From: Nymphaea colorata
Taxonomy: Eukaryota; Streptophyta; Magnoliopsida; Nymphaeales; Nymphaeaceae
Assembly (NCBI RefSeq): GCF_008831285.2
Contig: NC_045151.1
Location: 10,280,571-10,344,570 of the forward strand
Reading direction: 5' to 3'
Length of the DNA stretch: 64,000 nt
This document shows, one piece after another, positions 1 to 13,186 of this stretch. Both the position numbers and the translations under genes were made by a program. A model generated the notes under the pieces. That model searched no databases. It was not told the origin of the DNA and saw only the letters and a list, made by a program, of their open reading frames with translations. Position 1 is the first letter of the stretch. Every line of letters begins with the position of its first letter.

Positions 1-156
1 GGACCAACATGTAGCTACTTAGCAATGGCTTCTCTATTGGCCACGCTTTTGGTCTCCCTAGAGTATTATGCATGCATTCTTTCTAGTTGGCATGTACTGT
101 TGCATTTAAGTTTCAGTTGTACTGCATTATTTATTAACTATATATACTCTTGTTAG

Positions 157-268
157 GTGATCAATCTTGCAAATGCTCCATCAATTGTTGGCAAGCAGAC
201 GATGAGTGTCCTGAAGATTTCATCAAAGGCCTTATTCTCTTTGTTTCTTTTTTTCATGTTGAGAAGAG
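157..268 (+). pseudogene. CHC: Clathrin heavy chain exon fragment, unit A
   Basis: This is an isolated exon-like piece bounded by a TTAG acceptor and a GAAGAG|GT donor. In the intact copies it reads [18 protein letters not shown] then IKGLIL, which matches the heavy-chain repeat region of plant clathrin (family pattern [24 protein letters not shown]). Clathrin heavy chain forms the triskelion legs of coated vesicles. No neighbouring clathrin exon is visible on either side. Unit A has lost four bases after GGCAAGCA, so the frame breaks before DDECPED. It is a dead fragment carried along with the array. Confidence 0.85.
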
Positions 269-273
269 GTAAT

Positions 274-277
<4 letters not shown>

Positions 278-328
<51 letters not shown>
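278..328 (+). repeat. (TC)n microsatellite
   Basis: A run of about 25 TC dinucleotides lies just after the clathrin exon donor. The same tract is shorter in units B (10481-10505), C (12921-12958), D (26927-26941) and E (38719-38736), so its length varies freely between copies. Confidence 0.9.
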
Positions 329-332
<4 letters not shown>

Positions 333-342
333 AATATTTCAT

Positions 343-536
343 TTGAAGGAAGCTTGTTGTTGTAGCTCAGAGACACAGAGACTACAGAATGTAGACGAAG
401 TGGACGAGCAGGGAGAGACTTCAGACCCTCCTCTCATTCACGCTTCCTTTTATCATCCCCTCCAGGATTCTGTCGTTCACCTTGTCACCAGGTCTACGAC
501 TTCACTTTATCCTACCTCCCATCTGGACCATCCCTG
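343..536 (+). other. Conserved leader-like block, unit A (possible 5' UTR exon)
   Basis: A block of about 195 bp is conserved in all five units just after the TC tract. It stays open in one frame for 65 codons in A, B and D, but that frame has no ATG (it opens with TTG), so I do not call it coding. In units B, C, D and E it ends in CTG|GTAAA, a good splice donor; in unit A the donor reads CTGCTAAAG and is lost. It may be a non-coding first exon of the ancestral gene. This is an inference from conservation and the donor alone. Confidence 0.4.
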
Positions 537-1507
537 CTAAAGCGTGTTTGTTAATCTATATTAGCATGCCGGTACTTTGTTATGGCTGTTAACACTTTTG
601 TATTGTTTTAATTTTTTAACGCTTTTGTATTGTTTTAATTTACCAGATTATAGAGAATTTCCTGTTATTTAAGGTTTGGATTGAGATCATGAGAAACCAT
701 ATCCAAGGTCCGACTTTAAGCAATAGTTTATTATGTTTTCAAAAATACAGATTCCAATCTCACAGGTTTGAGTGCATATATTATACTATATAGTTAGTTC
801 AACGTATGTCATTTATGAAAAATTATTTTAATTTTTTTCATCTGATTTTTGTTTTCAAATTTCTTTTTTATTTTTCATAATCAAATTTTTAGGTTTTACT
901 TGAAGTGTTCTGAGGTAGAAACCAATAACCTGTCTATTCTCAGCACGACTTCAACGGCTTTACGATTATTCGCCTGGGACGTAACCCGTTGAGGTCATGC
1001 TTGTGACTGATCGGTCACTAATTTCTAATTATTTAGGTCATTAATTAGTGATTAATTAATAAATATGTGCAGTTGGGAACTAACTATTGCAGTTTATCTT
1101 TTTATTATGAATTCAGGTATTAGGACCCAAAGTTTGGCATATGAAAGTCTTCATACAAGACTGGCCGTTTCCAGGCAACCAGCCAACAACGTTAACGTGA
1201 TGGTGGCAGCCTCAAGTTGGGCATTTTCTGAACCCGGCAGCTAACTAGCCTCTTGTATTTTAATGGGTAACTTATGGGCTCAATTGTTGACATGGCGGAT
1301 CGATCATTTTTTTGAAGAGGTACGAATTTTCAAAATAAGAACCGAAATATCATTTTCAAAATTAGACAAGTGTTTTTTTTTATTTCTATGTAATTTTTTT
1401 ATTATTTTTTATTTTTAAGTGGGGCCAAGGTCCTTGTTGCCTTCGCTCTGCCCCTGAACACTCTAATAATGATGAGCATCTTCTTCTCATTGTTCTTGGA
1501 AGTGCAG

Positions 1508-2736
<1,229 letters not shown>

Positions 2737-3278
2737 TAGCATTGGATACAAAGCAGATGAAACTAATCCAACTTAGTGATTCACAACTGAAAATAGCAGA
2801 AAATTATACATGTATTACTTTGCTCACCAAGTTCCAACACTTAATCTATAATTTTTAACTTTTTATCCTCATGCATTAAATTTTTTTCATGATGTAACAT
2901 TTGAATTTAAAATGAAAAACGCCAAGAAAAGTCATCAACCTCCCCATTTTTGCTGTCTTATAATTTTTGGGATTGATAATGGTTTCCAGTGTTAGTAGTA
3001 ACTGACATGAGAGGGGATGGATTAACTGTACAGGCGGACGTCTTATGAAAAAGATAATTTTAAAAATTATTGTCCTCAAATTTTAAGGCTTATACGGTTT
3101 ATTTTTTAGGATTCCTCGTACTATTGCTTGTGTTAGATCCTCATTTGTCATACCACCAACTAGGCCATTTGACCTGTTGAGTAGCTGGCCTGCTTGGTGC
3201 TTTGTTGACTAGGCCTGAAAGTCATAGGGCTTAATTGGTCTTCTAGTGCATGGGCGCCCTCTTTTTTATATTTATATG

Positions 3279-3932
3279 CAGTGTTATTTGTATCGTATGA
3301 TATAGAGCCGTATTGTATAATACATGTCATATAGGGCAGCAAAACCTATGCGATACCCTTACGATGCACATGATTTGCATGTGCATTGTAGGTGCATCGG
3401 AATGATATGGCTGCTGTATCATACGATAAGACTGATACAGTCCATATCTTACAATACGGAGCTATTTTTAAGAAAGTGGCATGGTGTCCCTTTTGATCGT
3501 TTTCTATTTTAAAACCGTTTTCCTTCATTTCTAACACTTCTAAGAACTTTGGGAAGGGGGAGTTTTTGCTGGTTTTGGAGAGCAATTTCCAAATAAATTG
3601 ACGGAGAAACTGCCGGTTTGAAGGCAAATTTACTCGTTGGAAATCCATTTGTATTTGTTAAAAAGAGGGCTTTTGTGTTTCTCAATTTAGTGGTTTACAT
3701 AAATTTTCATTATTTTCTAAAGTTTATGAAGATATTTGTTTAATGTGTTCTTAACATATTATGACTTATGAATGATGAATCATGAATGTTCATTATAGAA
3801 CATGTTTTTCATGATTTTTTCTGAATTTTCTCTATCTTTCTGATTGTTCTTTTTTATGAATTTAAAAAAATAATGTTACGATACATTATGATATGGCATA
3901 TAGGTCGTACAGTGCGCCTTTTACAAACATTG
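3279..3932. mobile_element. hAT-like MITE of the CGTATCG-palindrome family, unit A copy
   Basis: This non-autonomous element of 654 bp lies in CDKC intron 8. It starts CAGTGTTATTTGTATCGTATG and ends CGCCTTTTACAAACATTG, so its ends are related inverted repeats (CARTGTT...). It is flanked on both sides by the perfect 8-bp duplication TTTATATG (3271-3278 and 3933-3940). Near both ends it carries degraded copies of the self-complementary motif GTATCGTACGATAC. The middle is AT-rich with no transposase frame. CA...TG ends plus 8-bp duplications are typical of the hAT superfamily. Its orientation is opposite to the copies at 54924 and 62837. Confidence 0.85.
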
Positions 3933-4187
3933 TTTATATGTATGTGTGTGTGTGTATTATGTGATGTTACATTCAGTGGGTGAATGTGGTGTACTTGGCT
4001 TGCAACAATATGTTATGTTTGTTACTACCTTTGTCACTTTAAATTTCTGTTTTTTTGACTTAATGATTTTACTTTTAGTCAGCTGACTTGTACTATCTTT
4101 TTGAGGGCCCAACATGTGTCTACTTCTGAGTTTGACAGTAGGTTCCTGGTTGTCAAAATGGAGACTGGTGAGAACTAAGTCTAGACA

Positions 4188-7100
4188 TAGTAAAACTGAT
4201 CCTGGATGGGCGACTTGGGGGTTGGAAGATAGTCAGGTTAAGGTTTGGATTATTAGATCTGTTTCTGTTGATATTCAACCCCTTATTTTGTGAAAGTTGA
4301 CTGCATATGACATGTGGACTGTGCTTGCGATGATGTATGGCCGTAAAAAGTGAGTCCTGCGTACATATCAGATTAAACGTAGCATCTACTCTCTTAAACA
4401 GGGTGACTTGTCTGTGGCATCTTTCTATCCAGCCTGAAGACTAAATGGGAGGAACTGGATTATCATGTGAATGATGACTAGAAGTGCGGTTCTGATCATG
4501 AAATGTATTGGCAGAAAGAGTGGATGGACCGTACGTTTATTTTTCTGGGAGGTCTGCGTGATGAGTTTGAATCCATTAGGAGTCAAATTCTCAATTGTGA
4601 TGAGATCCCTGGAATTGAGGACGTGTATGCCCGGGTGGAATCTGAGGAACAACGCCGTCAAGTGATGCATATTGATGACTCTAATCAGGGTAGTTCTCCC
4701 TCTGCGTTTGTTAGCCGTGCTCCAGGGTTTGGGCAGCGTACTACTCGGCGATGTAGTCATTGTAACAAGTTGGGCCACTCTGTTGATTTTTGTTGGGATC
4801 TTCATCCTGAGAAGAGGCTCACCCGTGGTCGTCCTCCCTCTGGTAGAAGGGGTCCTCCTATGCCTGACACTAGCTCTCTCGGTGCTGAAAAACCGAAGCT
4901 TTCCGCTGACCAAATCAAAGAGTTACAAGCTTACATCAGCCGATTATCTACTACGAAGGAGGAAGCCTCCACGTTTGAGGGAGCTCAGTTAGCCCAAGCT
5001 CTTGTTGCGACTAGTGATCAAGGTAATTCCTTACTTGGAGATTGGGTAGTGGACAGTGGAGCCACTCATCATATGACAGGGAACCTTAAGATGTTTCAAG
5101 AGTACAAATTGTCTTCAGGGCAGCAACGTGTTTCTATGGCTGATGGGTCCTCGATCTCTGTGGCTGGAAAAGGGAGTTTGTCCTTATTAAATAAATATCT
5201 TCTGCATAATGCTCTTCATGTTCCCAATATTCCTGTGAATTTGTTATCTGTCAGTAGTATCACCAAAGAACTCAACTGCAATCTAATTTTCTCTGCTGAT
5301 CATTGTACCCTGCAGGACTTGGTGACGGGGAAGAAGATTGGGATTGGTTCGGTTATTGATGGCCTCTACAGACTGCCCGTACAGGTTGCCTCTGCTCTCA
5401 TTTCAGCCACAACCAGACAGTTCACGGGCGTGGAGGATAGGTCTAGCATTATGAGATGGCACGAGCGTCTTGGACATCTCCCATTCCAGCTGATTAAGAA
5501 GTTGTTTCCTAGGTTGTTTACTTCTGTTTCCATGGACTCCTTCACATGTGAAATGTGTCAGCTTGCTAAGCATGTCAGGGCTTCGTACTCTATTTCTATC
5601 AATAAAACCACTCGTCCTTTTGCCTTGGTTCACTCTGATGTTTGGGGTCCTTCGGGAGTACCCACTTGTCGTGGTTTTCATTACTTTATGACTCTGATTG
5701 ATGACTACTCCCGTTTTACGTTCGTGTACTTGTTGAAAGAACGTAGTGAGGTTCCTGTCATTGTAAAAAATTTTGTTGCCTTTGTCGAAAATCAATTTCA
5801 GACCTCTGTTTAGACTCTCCGTACTGATAATGCCAGGGAGTATGTCTCCCAATCCTTGGATGACTTCCTGCAGGGCAAGGGTATTGTTCATGAGACGTCC
5901 TGCAGTTATACTCCTCCTCAAAATGGCGTGGCCGAACGGAAAAATCGCCATTTATTAGATGTCACCTGAGCTATTATGTTCCACAGGCATGTTCCTAAGC
6001 GCTACTGGGGCGATGCTCTCCTCACTAGTGGTATGCCCACCTCATCAACCGTATGCCCACTCGTGTGTTGAATGGTCGTACTCCTTACTCTGTCCCACTC
6101 ATAACCCATGGCCTCTTACTCCTCGGGTGTTTGGGTGTGTTTGCTTTGTTCATAACCATAGTCCCACCATCAAGAAACTTGACCCTCGGTCTGTCAAAGC
6201 TGTCTTCTTGGGGTATTCCTCCACTCAGAAGGGATATAAATGTATTGACCCCACTACCTCCAAAATCTATGTCTCTCGGGATGTTACCTTTCATGAACAT
6301 GAGGCGTATTTTCCTACGAATCCTCTTCAGGGAGAGTGTATAGGGGACAGTGTGGAAGAGTATTCTCCAACTCAGTTTATTCAGTTTACGGACTTCTTGG
6401 ACTACAAACTTAGTCACAGTGTGGAAGATACATGCAGAAATGATACAGACACCCATGTGAAAGGGGGCCCTGTGGTTTATCAGCCCACATCCCGTGATCA
6501 TTTGTTTGGGCAGGTTTATACTAGAAAGAAGAAAGATGTGGTTGAGACTGTTGATGTAACCAATCCCAATCCTGTCAGTTCCCCGGATGAACCAAGTCAA
6601 ATGAATGAAGAGCTTCCCATAGCCCTGCGCAAGGGGACCAGGTCATGTACTTCTCACCCTATTAAGAGATTTGTCTCGTATTCAAAACTCAGTAAAGAAT
6701 ACAAATGCTTTATTACTACTCTGTCTATGTCTGTGATTCCCAGGGGTGTGGAAGATGCTAGAGAGGATCCTAAATGGCTTCAGGCTATGACAGAGGAGAT
6801 GGATGTCTTGACAAAGAACAACACGTGGGAAGTGGTAGATATTCCCAAGGGGACTCACTTAGTTGGTTTCAAGTGGGTGTTTAGTGTGAAGTATAAACCT
6901 GATGGCACTGTGGAACGGTATAATGCTCGTCTGGTTGCTAAGGGGTTCAACCAAAAGTACGGAATTGACTATCTTGAAACCTTTGCTCCTGTTGTGAAAC
7001 TGAAGACTATGAGGGTCATTTTGGCACTTGCAGTGCAAAATAAGTGGGCCATGGACCAACTTGATGTCAAGAACGCCTTCTTGAACGGTCATCTAGAAGA

Positions 7101-8282
7101 GGAGGTCTATATGAACATGCCTCCAGGATATGCTCAAAGTGGAAAATGCTGTCATCTCAAGAAGGCCCTGTACGGCCTGAAGCAGTCTCCTAGAGCGTGG
7201 TTTGAAAGACTGAGGGTGGTAATGAAGACAATGGGTACAAACAAGGAAACGGTGATCATACTTTGTTCGTTAAGCAGAGAAGCGGTCTGGTGAGCATCCT
7301 TCTTGTGTATGTTGATGATATGATTGTCACAGGCGATGATGAAGAAGATAAAAGGAAGATGAAGGAGAGGTTAGCTGCTGAATTTGACCTTAAAGATCTG
7401 GGAAAATTAAGGTACTTTCTGGGAATAGAGATTGCACGATCAGAGACAGGGCTTGTTATGAGCCAAAGGAAGTACACTCTGGACCTCCTGAAAGAGACAG
7501 GTAAACTAGGATGCAGGCCCTTTCTAACTCCAATGGAGTCAGGTACGAAGATAAGTATCAAAACTTGTAACATCCTGGATGAGGAATGAAAAGGACGGTA
7601 TCATAGGCTAGTTAGTAAGCTTATTTATCTTACTCTTACTCGCCCTGATATTACTTATGCTGTAAATGTGTTGAGTCAGTTTATGCATGCTCCTACGGAT
7701 TGTCACTGGAAGAGTGCAGAAAGAGTGTTGGGGTACCTGAAGAATAACCCAGGTAAAGGGTTACTGTATACACGGCAGGACAAACTTGATATTGAAGGAT
7801 ACTCGGACGCCGATTGGGCTGGTTGCACGGATACCAGAAGGTCTACCACAGGGTACTGCATCTTTCTAGAGGGTAACCTGGTGGTATGGAGGAGTAAAAG
7901 ACAGGAGGTCTGTTCTAGATCCAGTGCTGAGGCTGAATACAGGGCAGTTGCTATGGGAGTTACAGAGATGTTATGGCTAAAGATTCTTCTAGCAGATATC
8001 GGAATTGAAATTGATGAGAAAATGAAAATATATTGTGACAATAAGTCTGCTATTAACCTGACAAATAATCCCGTCCTGCATGACAGAACCGAACATGTGG
8101 AGATAGATCGCCACTTCATACGTGAGCGCATAGATTCGAAGGAGTTGATTCTTCCTTATATGAAGTCTGAAGATCAAATTGCAGATGTTCTAACTAAGGC
8201 CTTATGTACATCTCAATTTGAAAAGAATGTTAGCAAGCTTGGCATGTTTGACATGTATGCCAAGCTTGAGGGGGAGTGTTAG
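4188..8282 (+). pseudogene. Copia gag-pol remnant of element 1
   Basis: The polyprotein is broken. Gag has several stops before 4500 and then a CCHC zinc knuckle (CSHCNKLGHSVDFC, near 4754). The protease active site DSGA follows near 5052. The pre-integrase zinc region (HERLGH...CEMCQLAKH) lies at 5460-5580. The integrase core shows DVWGP, TDNA and NGVAERKN, so the D-D-E residues are in place, but stops occur near 5811 and 5967 and a frameshift near 6040. The reverse transcriptase has [13 protein letters not shown] and, after a frameshift near 7260, VYVDDMIVTGDD. A stop at 7587 precedes the RNase H part (7668-8282; YSDADWAG, SSAEAEYRA, CDNKSA). It cannot make protein. Confidence 0.9.
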
Positions 8283-8538
8283 AATTCAGTGTTATAGGGA
8301 ACCGAGGACGGGCTCGGTTCCCTAGGCGGGCCTCTCTTCCTCCCTCTACATAACTCTCACTTATTGTAATTGTTGATTAAGTGAATGAAGTTTTCCTCTC
8401 TCCTAGGGTTGCGGTTTTGCCCCTAGGTTAGAGCTTCCCCGTGGTTTTTCACCTCTTTTTGAGGTTTTCCACGTAAACTTTGTGTTGGCTCTTCTTTCTC
8501 TCCTTTCGCTGTGAGTTTCTACAATTACTTTATCTACA
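8277..8538 (+). repeat. 3' LTR of copia element 1
   Basis: The LTR begins TGTTAGAATTC right after the polypurine tract and ends ...TTATCTACA, where it meets unit A sequence. A closely spaced alternative end is TTTCTACA at 8523. No second LTR remains in the window, so insertion age cannot be estimated from LTR divergence. Confidence 0.75.
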
Positions 8539-10147
8539 TTTTTGGGAAATTTAAAGGCTTTCCCTCTAGAGATTCAACAACATTGATGCGAAATGAATCC
8601 CGATGTTTGTACGATATTGAGGGTAAATGAAGGGCATATCATTTGCACAACACGAGCACTTTCTGCTTATGATTTAAATTGATGATTTATAAACTATTTA
8701 AAAGTAAACACTTGACATCTCTTGTAATGTTTCCTGACTTCATGGGCATATGAGGAACTCCCAGCCCCTCTCTGTTTTTGAAAAATGTTGTCCTTTTTAT
8801 TACCAAACCGCTAGTCCATTCATAGAATAGATGAAACCCCTCAAACATATTCCACTCATGCTGAGTGTAATGAATTTTCCATCTTCCCCTTTCCATGTTT
8901 CCATCACAATTTGTTTTCTTGTGAAGGCTAGGCAGTATTTTTGTTGATTTCTCTTTTAAGGTTTGCTTAGGAAAGGGTTTGAAAGAGTCGTTAGCCTTTT
9001 ATTTTTTTATCATTTTTTTTTTTTTTACAATGTCCGTGTCTACTGATGCATGTAGCTGATGTCGAAGTTTAAAGCTCAACTCATCAGTGTTCTTGTGGAT
9101 GTACAGTGGTTTTTGAAAAGCCGATTCACGTTGCATGAGGGTTTGATCTTGTACTTCAAAATCAAGTTTTTATTTGAGTTCCCAACAAAGTTGTGGCATC
9201 CAATTTGATGTGGCATCCTACAATTGCGGAGATTGCTGCAGAATTCTATTCCAAAGCTGTGGATGTTTGGGTGACTTTAACATTTGATGATTGATTTGTT
9301 TTGCTTCCCAAGACTTATCCCTTGGTTTTAGTTTATTTTATTGTAGGGAATCTGATCCGACCCTGTGGTTGCAAAGTTGATGTCGAAAACAGTGAATTTT
9401 TGAAAGAGAAATTTACATATATGTGCAGAAATTAGATTGCTTGCAGAAACCAAACAAGTTTCAACTTTCAATTGGTATGTCTTTTACCTGAATTGAGTTA
9501 GGATTTTGGGTGTGATATGACAGCTTAAGTCAGAATCGTGTAGGCTTCTTTCACGGTCTTTCAAATTTGCATATATTTAGGTCCAGTTAATTTAGAGAAC
9601 ATAGATTTCAAATAAGGATTTTGGTTATTTTCTATTTCATGTATATCGTTTTAAAGTGTTTATTAGTTGAGCTTAGAGTTCTTGCTCGTGAGTGGGTCTA
9701 AGTTGTAGGTTTATGCCCTTGTTTTTCTTTGTTCTCATTTTTTTTCAAGTTCGTCATTGCAGCCGCAGGCACTTTTGGATAAATGTAAGGGCGGATGCAT
9801 TCAGTGGAGGAGTTGGAGCACAAGTCAAAGATCTAAATTGACACAGGGTTGCCCTTTCAAGCAACCACACTTTAGGAATTGTTTATTTTTCAACTTCTGT
9901 AATTAAATTAGTAGCATCACTCTTGAAGAACCTTTTGACTTGTTTATATATGAGGTAGTAAATGTGCATTTTTTGGTCTAACATAATATCCATTTGTTCC
10001 ATGTGTTCGATCTTCACTTCCCACTTACTGGACTCTTATTTTCCTCAAACTGCACAAAACTGCTAGTTCCACCCGCGATTTTGCAGAGGTTAGGGACCGA
10101 CTTGGTGCAGGAACTCAGAATTTCCAAATTTTATCTTTCTGCTCGCC
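8539..10147 (+). other. Non-coding downstream part of unit A
   Basis: This stretch aligns with 24670-26600 of unit C and 35940-37700 of unit D, with small deletions. It lacks about 200 bp present in unit C at 25360-25558, and about 110 bp at the A/B joint (the GACTT sequence near 10100 is fused directly to GGTGCAGGAACTC). I see no gene in it. Confidence 0.7.
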
Positions 10148-10356
10148 AAATTGGAGCTCTATAGATGAGGTTGTTGTCAAGCTTGAATGTTCCAATGAAT
10201 GGACCAACATGTAGCGACTTAGCAATGGCTTGTCTATTGGCCACACTTTTGGTCTCCCTAGAGTATTATGCATGCATTCTTTCTAGTTGGCATGTACTGT
10301 TGCATTTAAGTTTCAGTTGTGCTGTATTATTTATTAACTATATATACTCTTGTTAG

Positions 10357-10472
10357 GTGATCAATCTTGCAATTTCTCCATCAATTGCTGGCAAGCATTT
10401 AGACGATGAGTGTCCTGAAGATTTCATCAAAGGCCTTATTCTCTTTGTTTCTTTTTTTCATGTTGAGAAGAG
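10357..10472 (+). pseudogene. CHC: Clathrin heavy chain exon fragment, unit B
   Basis: This is the same 116-bp exon-like fragment with acceptor TTAG and donor GAAGAG|GT. The [15 protein letters not shown] core is intact. ANAP reads ISP because AAATGCTCC became ATTTCTCC. It encodes one exon's worth of the clathrin leg repeat and nothing adjacent. Confidence 0.85.
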
Positions 10473-10518
10473 GTAATTCTTCTTTCTCTCTCTCTCTCTC
10501 TCTCTATAAATATTTCAT

Positions 10519-10712
10519 TTGAAGGAAGCTTGTTGCTGTAGCTCAGAGAGACGGAGACTACAAAATGTAGACGAAGAGGACGAGCAGGGAGAGACTTCAA
10601 ACCCTCCTCTCCTTCATGCTTCCTTTTATCATCCCCTCCAGGATTCTGTCGTTCACCTTGTCACCAGCTCTACCACTTCACTTTATCCTACCTCCCATCT
10701 GGACCATCCCTG
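10519..10712 (+). other. Conserved leader-like block, unit B
   Basis: This copy of the leader block ends at CTG|GTAAAG, so the donor is intact. The 65-codon frame is open but has no ATG. Confidence 0.4.
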
Positions 10713-11511
10713 GTAAAGCATGTTTGTTAATCTATATTAGCATGTCGGTACTTTCTTATGACTGTTAACACTTTTGTATTGTTTTAATTTTTTAACGCTT
10801 TTGTATTGTTTTAATTTTATCAGATTATAGAGAATTTCCGGTTATTTAAGGTTTGGATTCAGATCATGAGAAACCATATCCTAGGTCCGACTTTAAGCAA
10901 TAGTTTATTATGTTTACAAAAAGACAGATTCCAATCTCACATGTTTGAATGCGTATATTGTACTATATAATTAGTTCAACGTATGTCATTTATGATAAAT
11001 GATTTTAATTTTTTTCATCTGATTTTTGTTTTCAAATTTCTTGTTTATTTTTCATAATCAAATTTTTAAGTTTTACTTGAAGTGTTCTGAGGTAGAAATC
11101 AATAACCTCTCTATTCTCAGCATGACTTCAACGGCTTTACGATTATTTGCCTGTGGCTTAACCCGTTGAGGTCATGCTTATGACTGATCGGTCACTAATT
11201 TCTAATTAATAATGTCATTAATTTGCGATTAATTAATAAATATGTGCAGTGGGCAACTAACTATTGCAGTTTATCATTTTATTATGAATTCCTGTATTAG
11301 GATCCAAAGTTTGGCATATAAAAGTCTTCATACAGGACTGGCCGTTTCCAGGCAACCAGCCAACAACGTTAAGGTGATGGTGGCAGCCCCAAGTTGGGCA
11401 TTTGCTGAACCCGGCAGCTAACTAGCAGCCTCTTGTATTTTAATGGCTAACTTATAGGCTCAATTGTTGACGTGGTGGATCGATCACCGTGTTCTTTCGC
11501 CACGACACCAA

Positions 11512-11682
11512 AGGGTGGAGCCAGAAATTTTTTCTTGAAGAGGTACGAATTATTCAAAATATGAACCGAAATATCATTTTTGAAAACAAGACAAGTGTTT
11601 TCTATTTAATTTATATGTAAATTTTTTATTATTTTTTGTTTTTAAGTGAGGCCAAGGTCCTTGTTGCCTTGGCTCTGCCCCT
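11512..11682. mobile_element. Candidate small MITE in intron 1, unit B
   Basis: The left end AGGGTGGAGCCAGAA and the right end GGCTCTGCCCCT are imperfect inverted repeats about 171 bp apart, with an AT-rich middle. Ends of the AGGGGCGGAGCCA type are common on plant DNA-transposon derivatives. No clean target duplication is visible. Units A, C and E keep the right part but have lost the left end. Confidence 0.45.
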
Positions 11683-11734
11683 GAACACTCTAATAATGAT
11701 GAGCATCTTCTTCTCATTGTTCTTGGAAGTGCAG

Positions 11735-12206
11735 TCAAGTGTACATGGCCAGGGAGATCAAATTTTTGTGCACATGGCAATAAATGCAAGGGAAGCATTT
11801 ATATGGTATTTTAATACATGGACCATGACTTGACTGGGTTTTCAGATAGACCTGGAATGCGGTTTACAGTTCCCCAGATAAAGGCTAACTTCTCTTTAGG
11901 TTAAGAAATTCATTTTAACACACTTAATTGTGGTCAGTATCTCAATTGAATATATTCTTATTTATATGAATTTTTCTATGTATATCTCAGTGTTACATGA
12001 GGCAGCTGTTAACGGGGCTTCACTATTGCCATGTTAATCAAGTTCTTCATCGTGATATTAAAGGTCACTGGACAGCATTGTTGTTGTTTTCACCCCATAG
12101 AATATACTGCAATGCCTTCTGGGCTTGTTTGTTTCCCTTCTAACTGCTTTGGCGTCTTGCTTTCTCTCCTGTGCAGGTTCCGATCTTCTAATTGACAATG
12201 AAGGGC
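11735..12206 (+). pseudogene. CDKC: CDKC pseudogene fragment, unit B (parts of exons 2, 5, 6, 7)
   Basis: Exon 2 starts at 11735 (QVYMAREI) and stops after 26 bases. A deletion joins it at 11760 to the last bases of intron 4, removing exons 3 and 4. Exon 5 (11774-11883) follows, with its acceptor changed from GTGCAG to GTGCAC. Exon 6 (11991-12063, containing HRDIK) is intact. Exon 7 starts at 12177 after a good GTGCAG acceptor but breaks off at 12206, just after GACAATGAAGGGCA and before the DFG motif. This is the most damaged kinase copy in the array. Confidence 0.9.
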
Positions 12207-12561
12207 AAAGCATGGACTGGAACTTACATGTGTGAACGAGAGGGTGATTTTGCCTTTGTCATGGTGAGCATTTTTTGATCTTGTGTAGATTTCATGGGGA
12301 TAGGGAGAGAGTGTGTTTTTCTTATTTTTTCTTTACTTGATCTTTTTATTTCAATGAAACCACTACAAGCTTGTTTTCAGTAAATGTGTCCCTTGGGGAA
12401 CATAAGATGAGGTTATCCTCCAAGAGTTTACTAGATTTGGTTGTTGACAGGGTTGAGAGCAAGATTTAGAGGAATCTCCTTATTGTGGGTTCTGATTGTC
12501 AAATGTCTTATTTTGCCTAATCATAAACCATTGGCATTTTGGATGTACGTGAAGTTCATCC
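12207..12561 (+). other. Linker of unknown origin between units B and C
   Basis: About 355 bp replaces the rest of the kinase gene. It opens with an exon-like stretch that could read TGTYMCEREGDFAFVM and ends in a possible donor (ATG|GTGAGC near 12262). I do not recognise this sequence. The remainder is AT-rich and non-coding. The last part (GGATGTACGTGAAGTTCATC, from about 12540) also precedes unit E at 38264 but not units B or D, so two kinds of upstream flank exist in the array. Confidence 0.5.
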
Positions 12562-12794
12562 AACTCTTTGTAGGCACTGGGGGCCAAATTGGAGCCCTAT
12601 AGATGAGGTTGTCATCAAGCTTGAATGTTCCAATGAATGGACCAACATGTAGCTACTTAGCAATGGCTTCTCTATTGGCCACGCTTTTGGTCTCCTTAGA
12701 GTATTATGCATGCATTCCTTCTAGTTGGCATGTACTGTTGCATTTAAGTTTCAGTTGTGCTGTATTATTTATTAACTATATATATTCTTGATAG

Positions 12795-12910
12795 GTGATC
12801 AATCTTGCAAATGCTCCATCAATTGTTGGCAAGCATTTAGACGATGTGTGTCCTGAAGATTTCATCAAAGGCCTTATTCTCTTTGTTTCTTTTTTTCATG
12901 TTGAGAAGAG
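12795..12910 (+). pseudogene. CHC: Clathrin heavy chain exon fragment, unit C
   Basis: This is the same fragment with a GATAG acceptor and GAAGAG|GT donor. It is in frame throughout, but the first acidic pair of DDECPED reads DDVCPED (GAG to GTG). No other clathrin exon is present nearby. Confidence 0.85.
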
Positions 12911-12970
12911 GTAATTCTTCTTTCTCTCTCTCTCTTTCTCTCTTTCTCTCTCTCTCTCTAAATATTTCAT

Positions 12971-13164
12971 TTGAAGGAAGCTTGTTGCTGTAGCTCATAA
13001 AGACAAAGACTACAGAATGTAGACGAAGAGGACGAGCAGGGAGAGACTTCAGACCCTGCTCTCCTTCACGCTTCCTTTTATCATCCCCCCCAGGATTCTG
13101 TCGTTCACCTTGTCACCAGCTCTACCACTTCACTTTATCCTACCTCCCATCTGGACCATCCCTG
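12971..13164 (+). other. Conserved leader-like block, unit C
   Basis: This copy has an intact CTG|GTAAAG donor. The reading frame seen in A, B and D is interrupted here (GCTCATAAAGAC region), which supports a non-coding role. The copia element starts 22 bp downstream. Confidence 0.4.
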
Positions 13165-13186
13165 GTAAAGCATGTTTGTTAATCTA

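Larger units (their letters stand above)
4188..8538 (+). mobile_element. Ty1/copia retrotransposon 1, 5'-truncated
   Basis: Unit sequence stops at 4187 (CTAGACA, shared with unit C) and retrotransposon sequence begins in the middle of gag, so the 5' LTR, primer site and gag start are missing. Domain order is gag, protease, integrase, reverse transcriptase, RNase H, which is the copia order. A polypurine tract (GAGGGGGAG, 8268-8276) precedes the 3' LTR. The right end coincides exactly with resumption of unit sequence at 8539. A later deletion that removed both the left part of the element and the adjacent kinase exons is the simplest account. Confidence 0.88.
10148..12206 (+). repeat. Tandem unit B, short copy
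   Basis: This is a second copy of the unit starting at CCAAATTGGAGCTC. It keeps the clathrin exon, a short TC tract, the leader block and the long intron, then collapses. Exon 2 is fused into the end of intron 4 at 11760, and the copy ends inside exon 7 at 12206. Confidence 0.85.

Noticed and set aside
343-540. A 65-codon protein gene repeated in several units
   Set aside because: It opens with TTG and has no ATG, and the frame is broken in units C and E.
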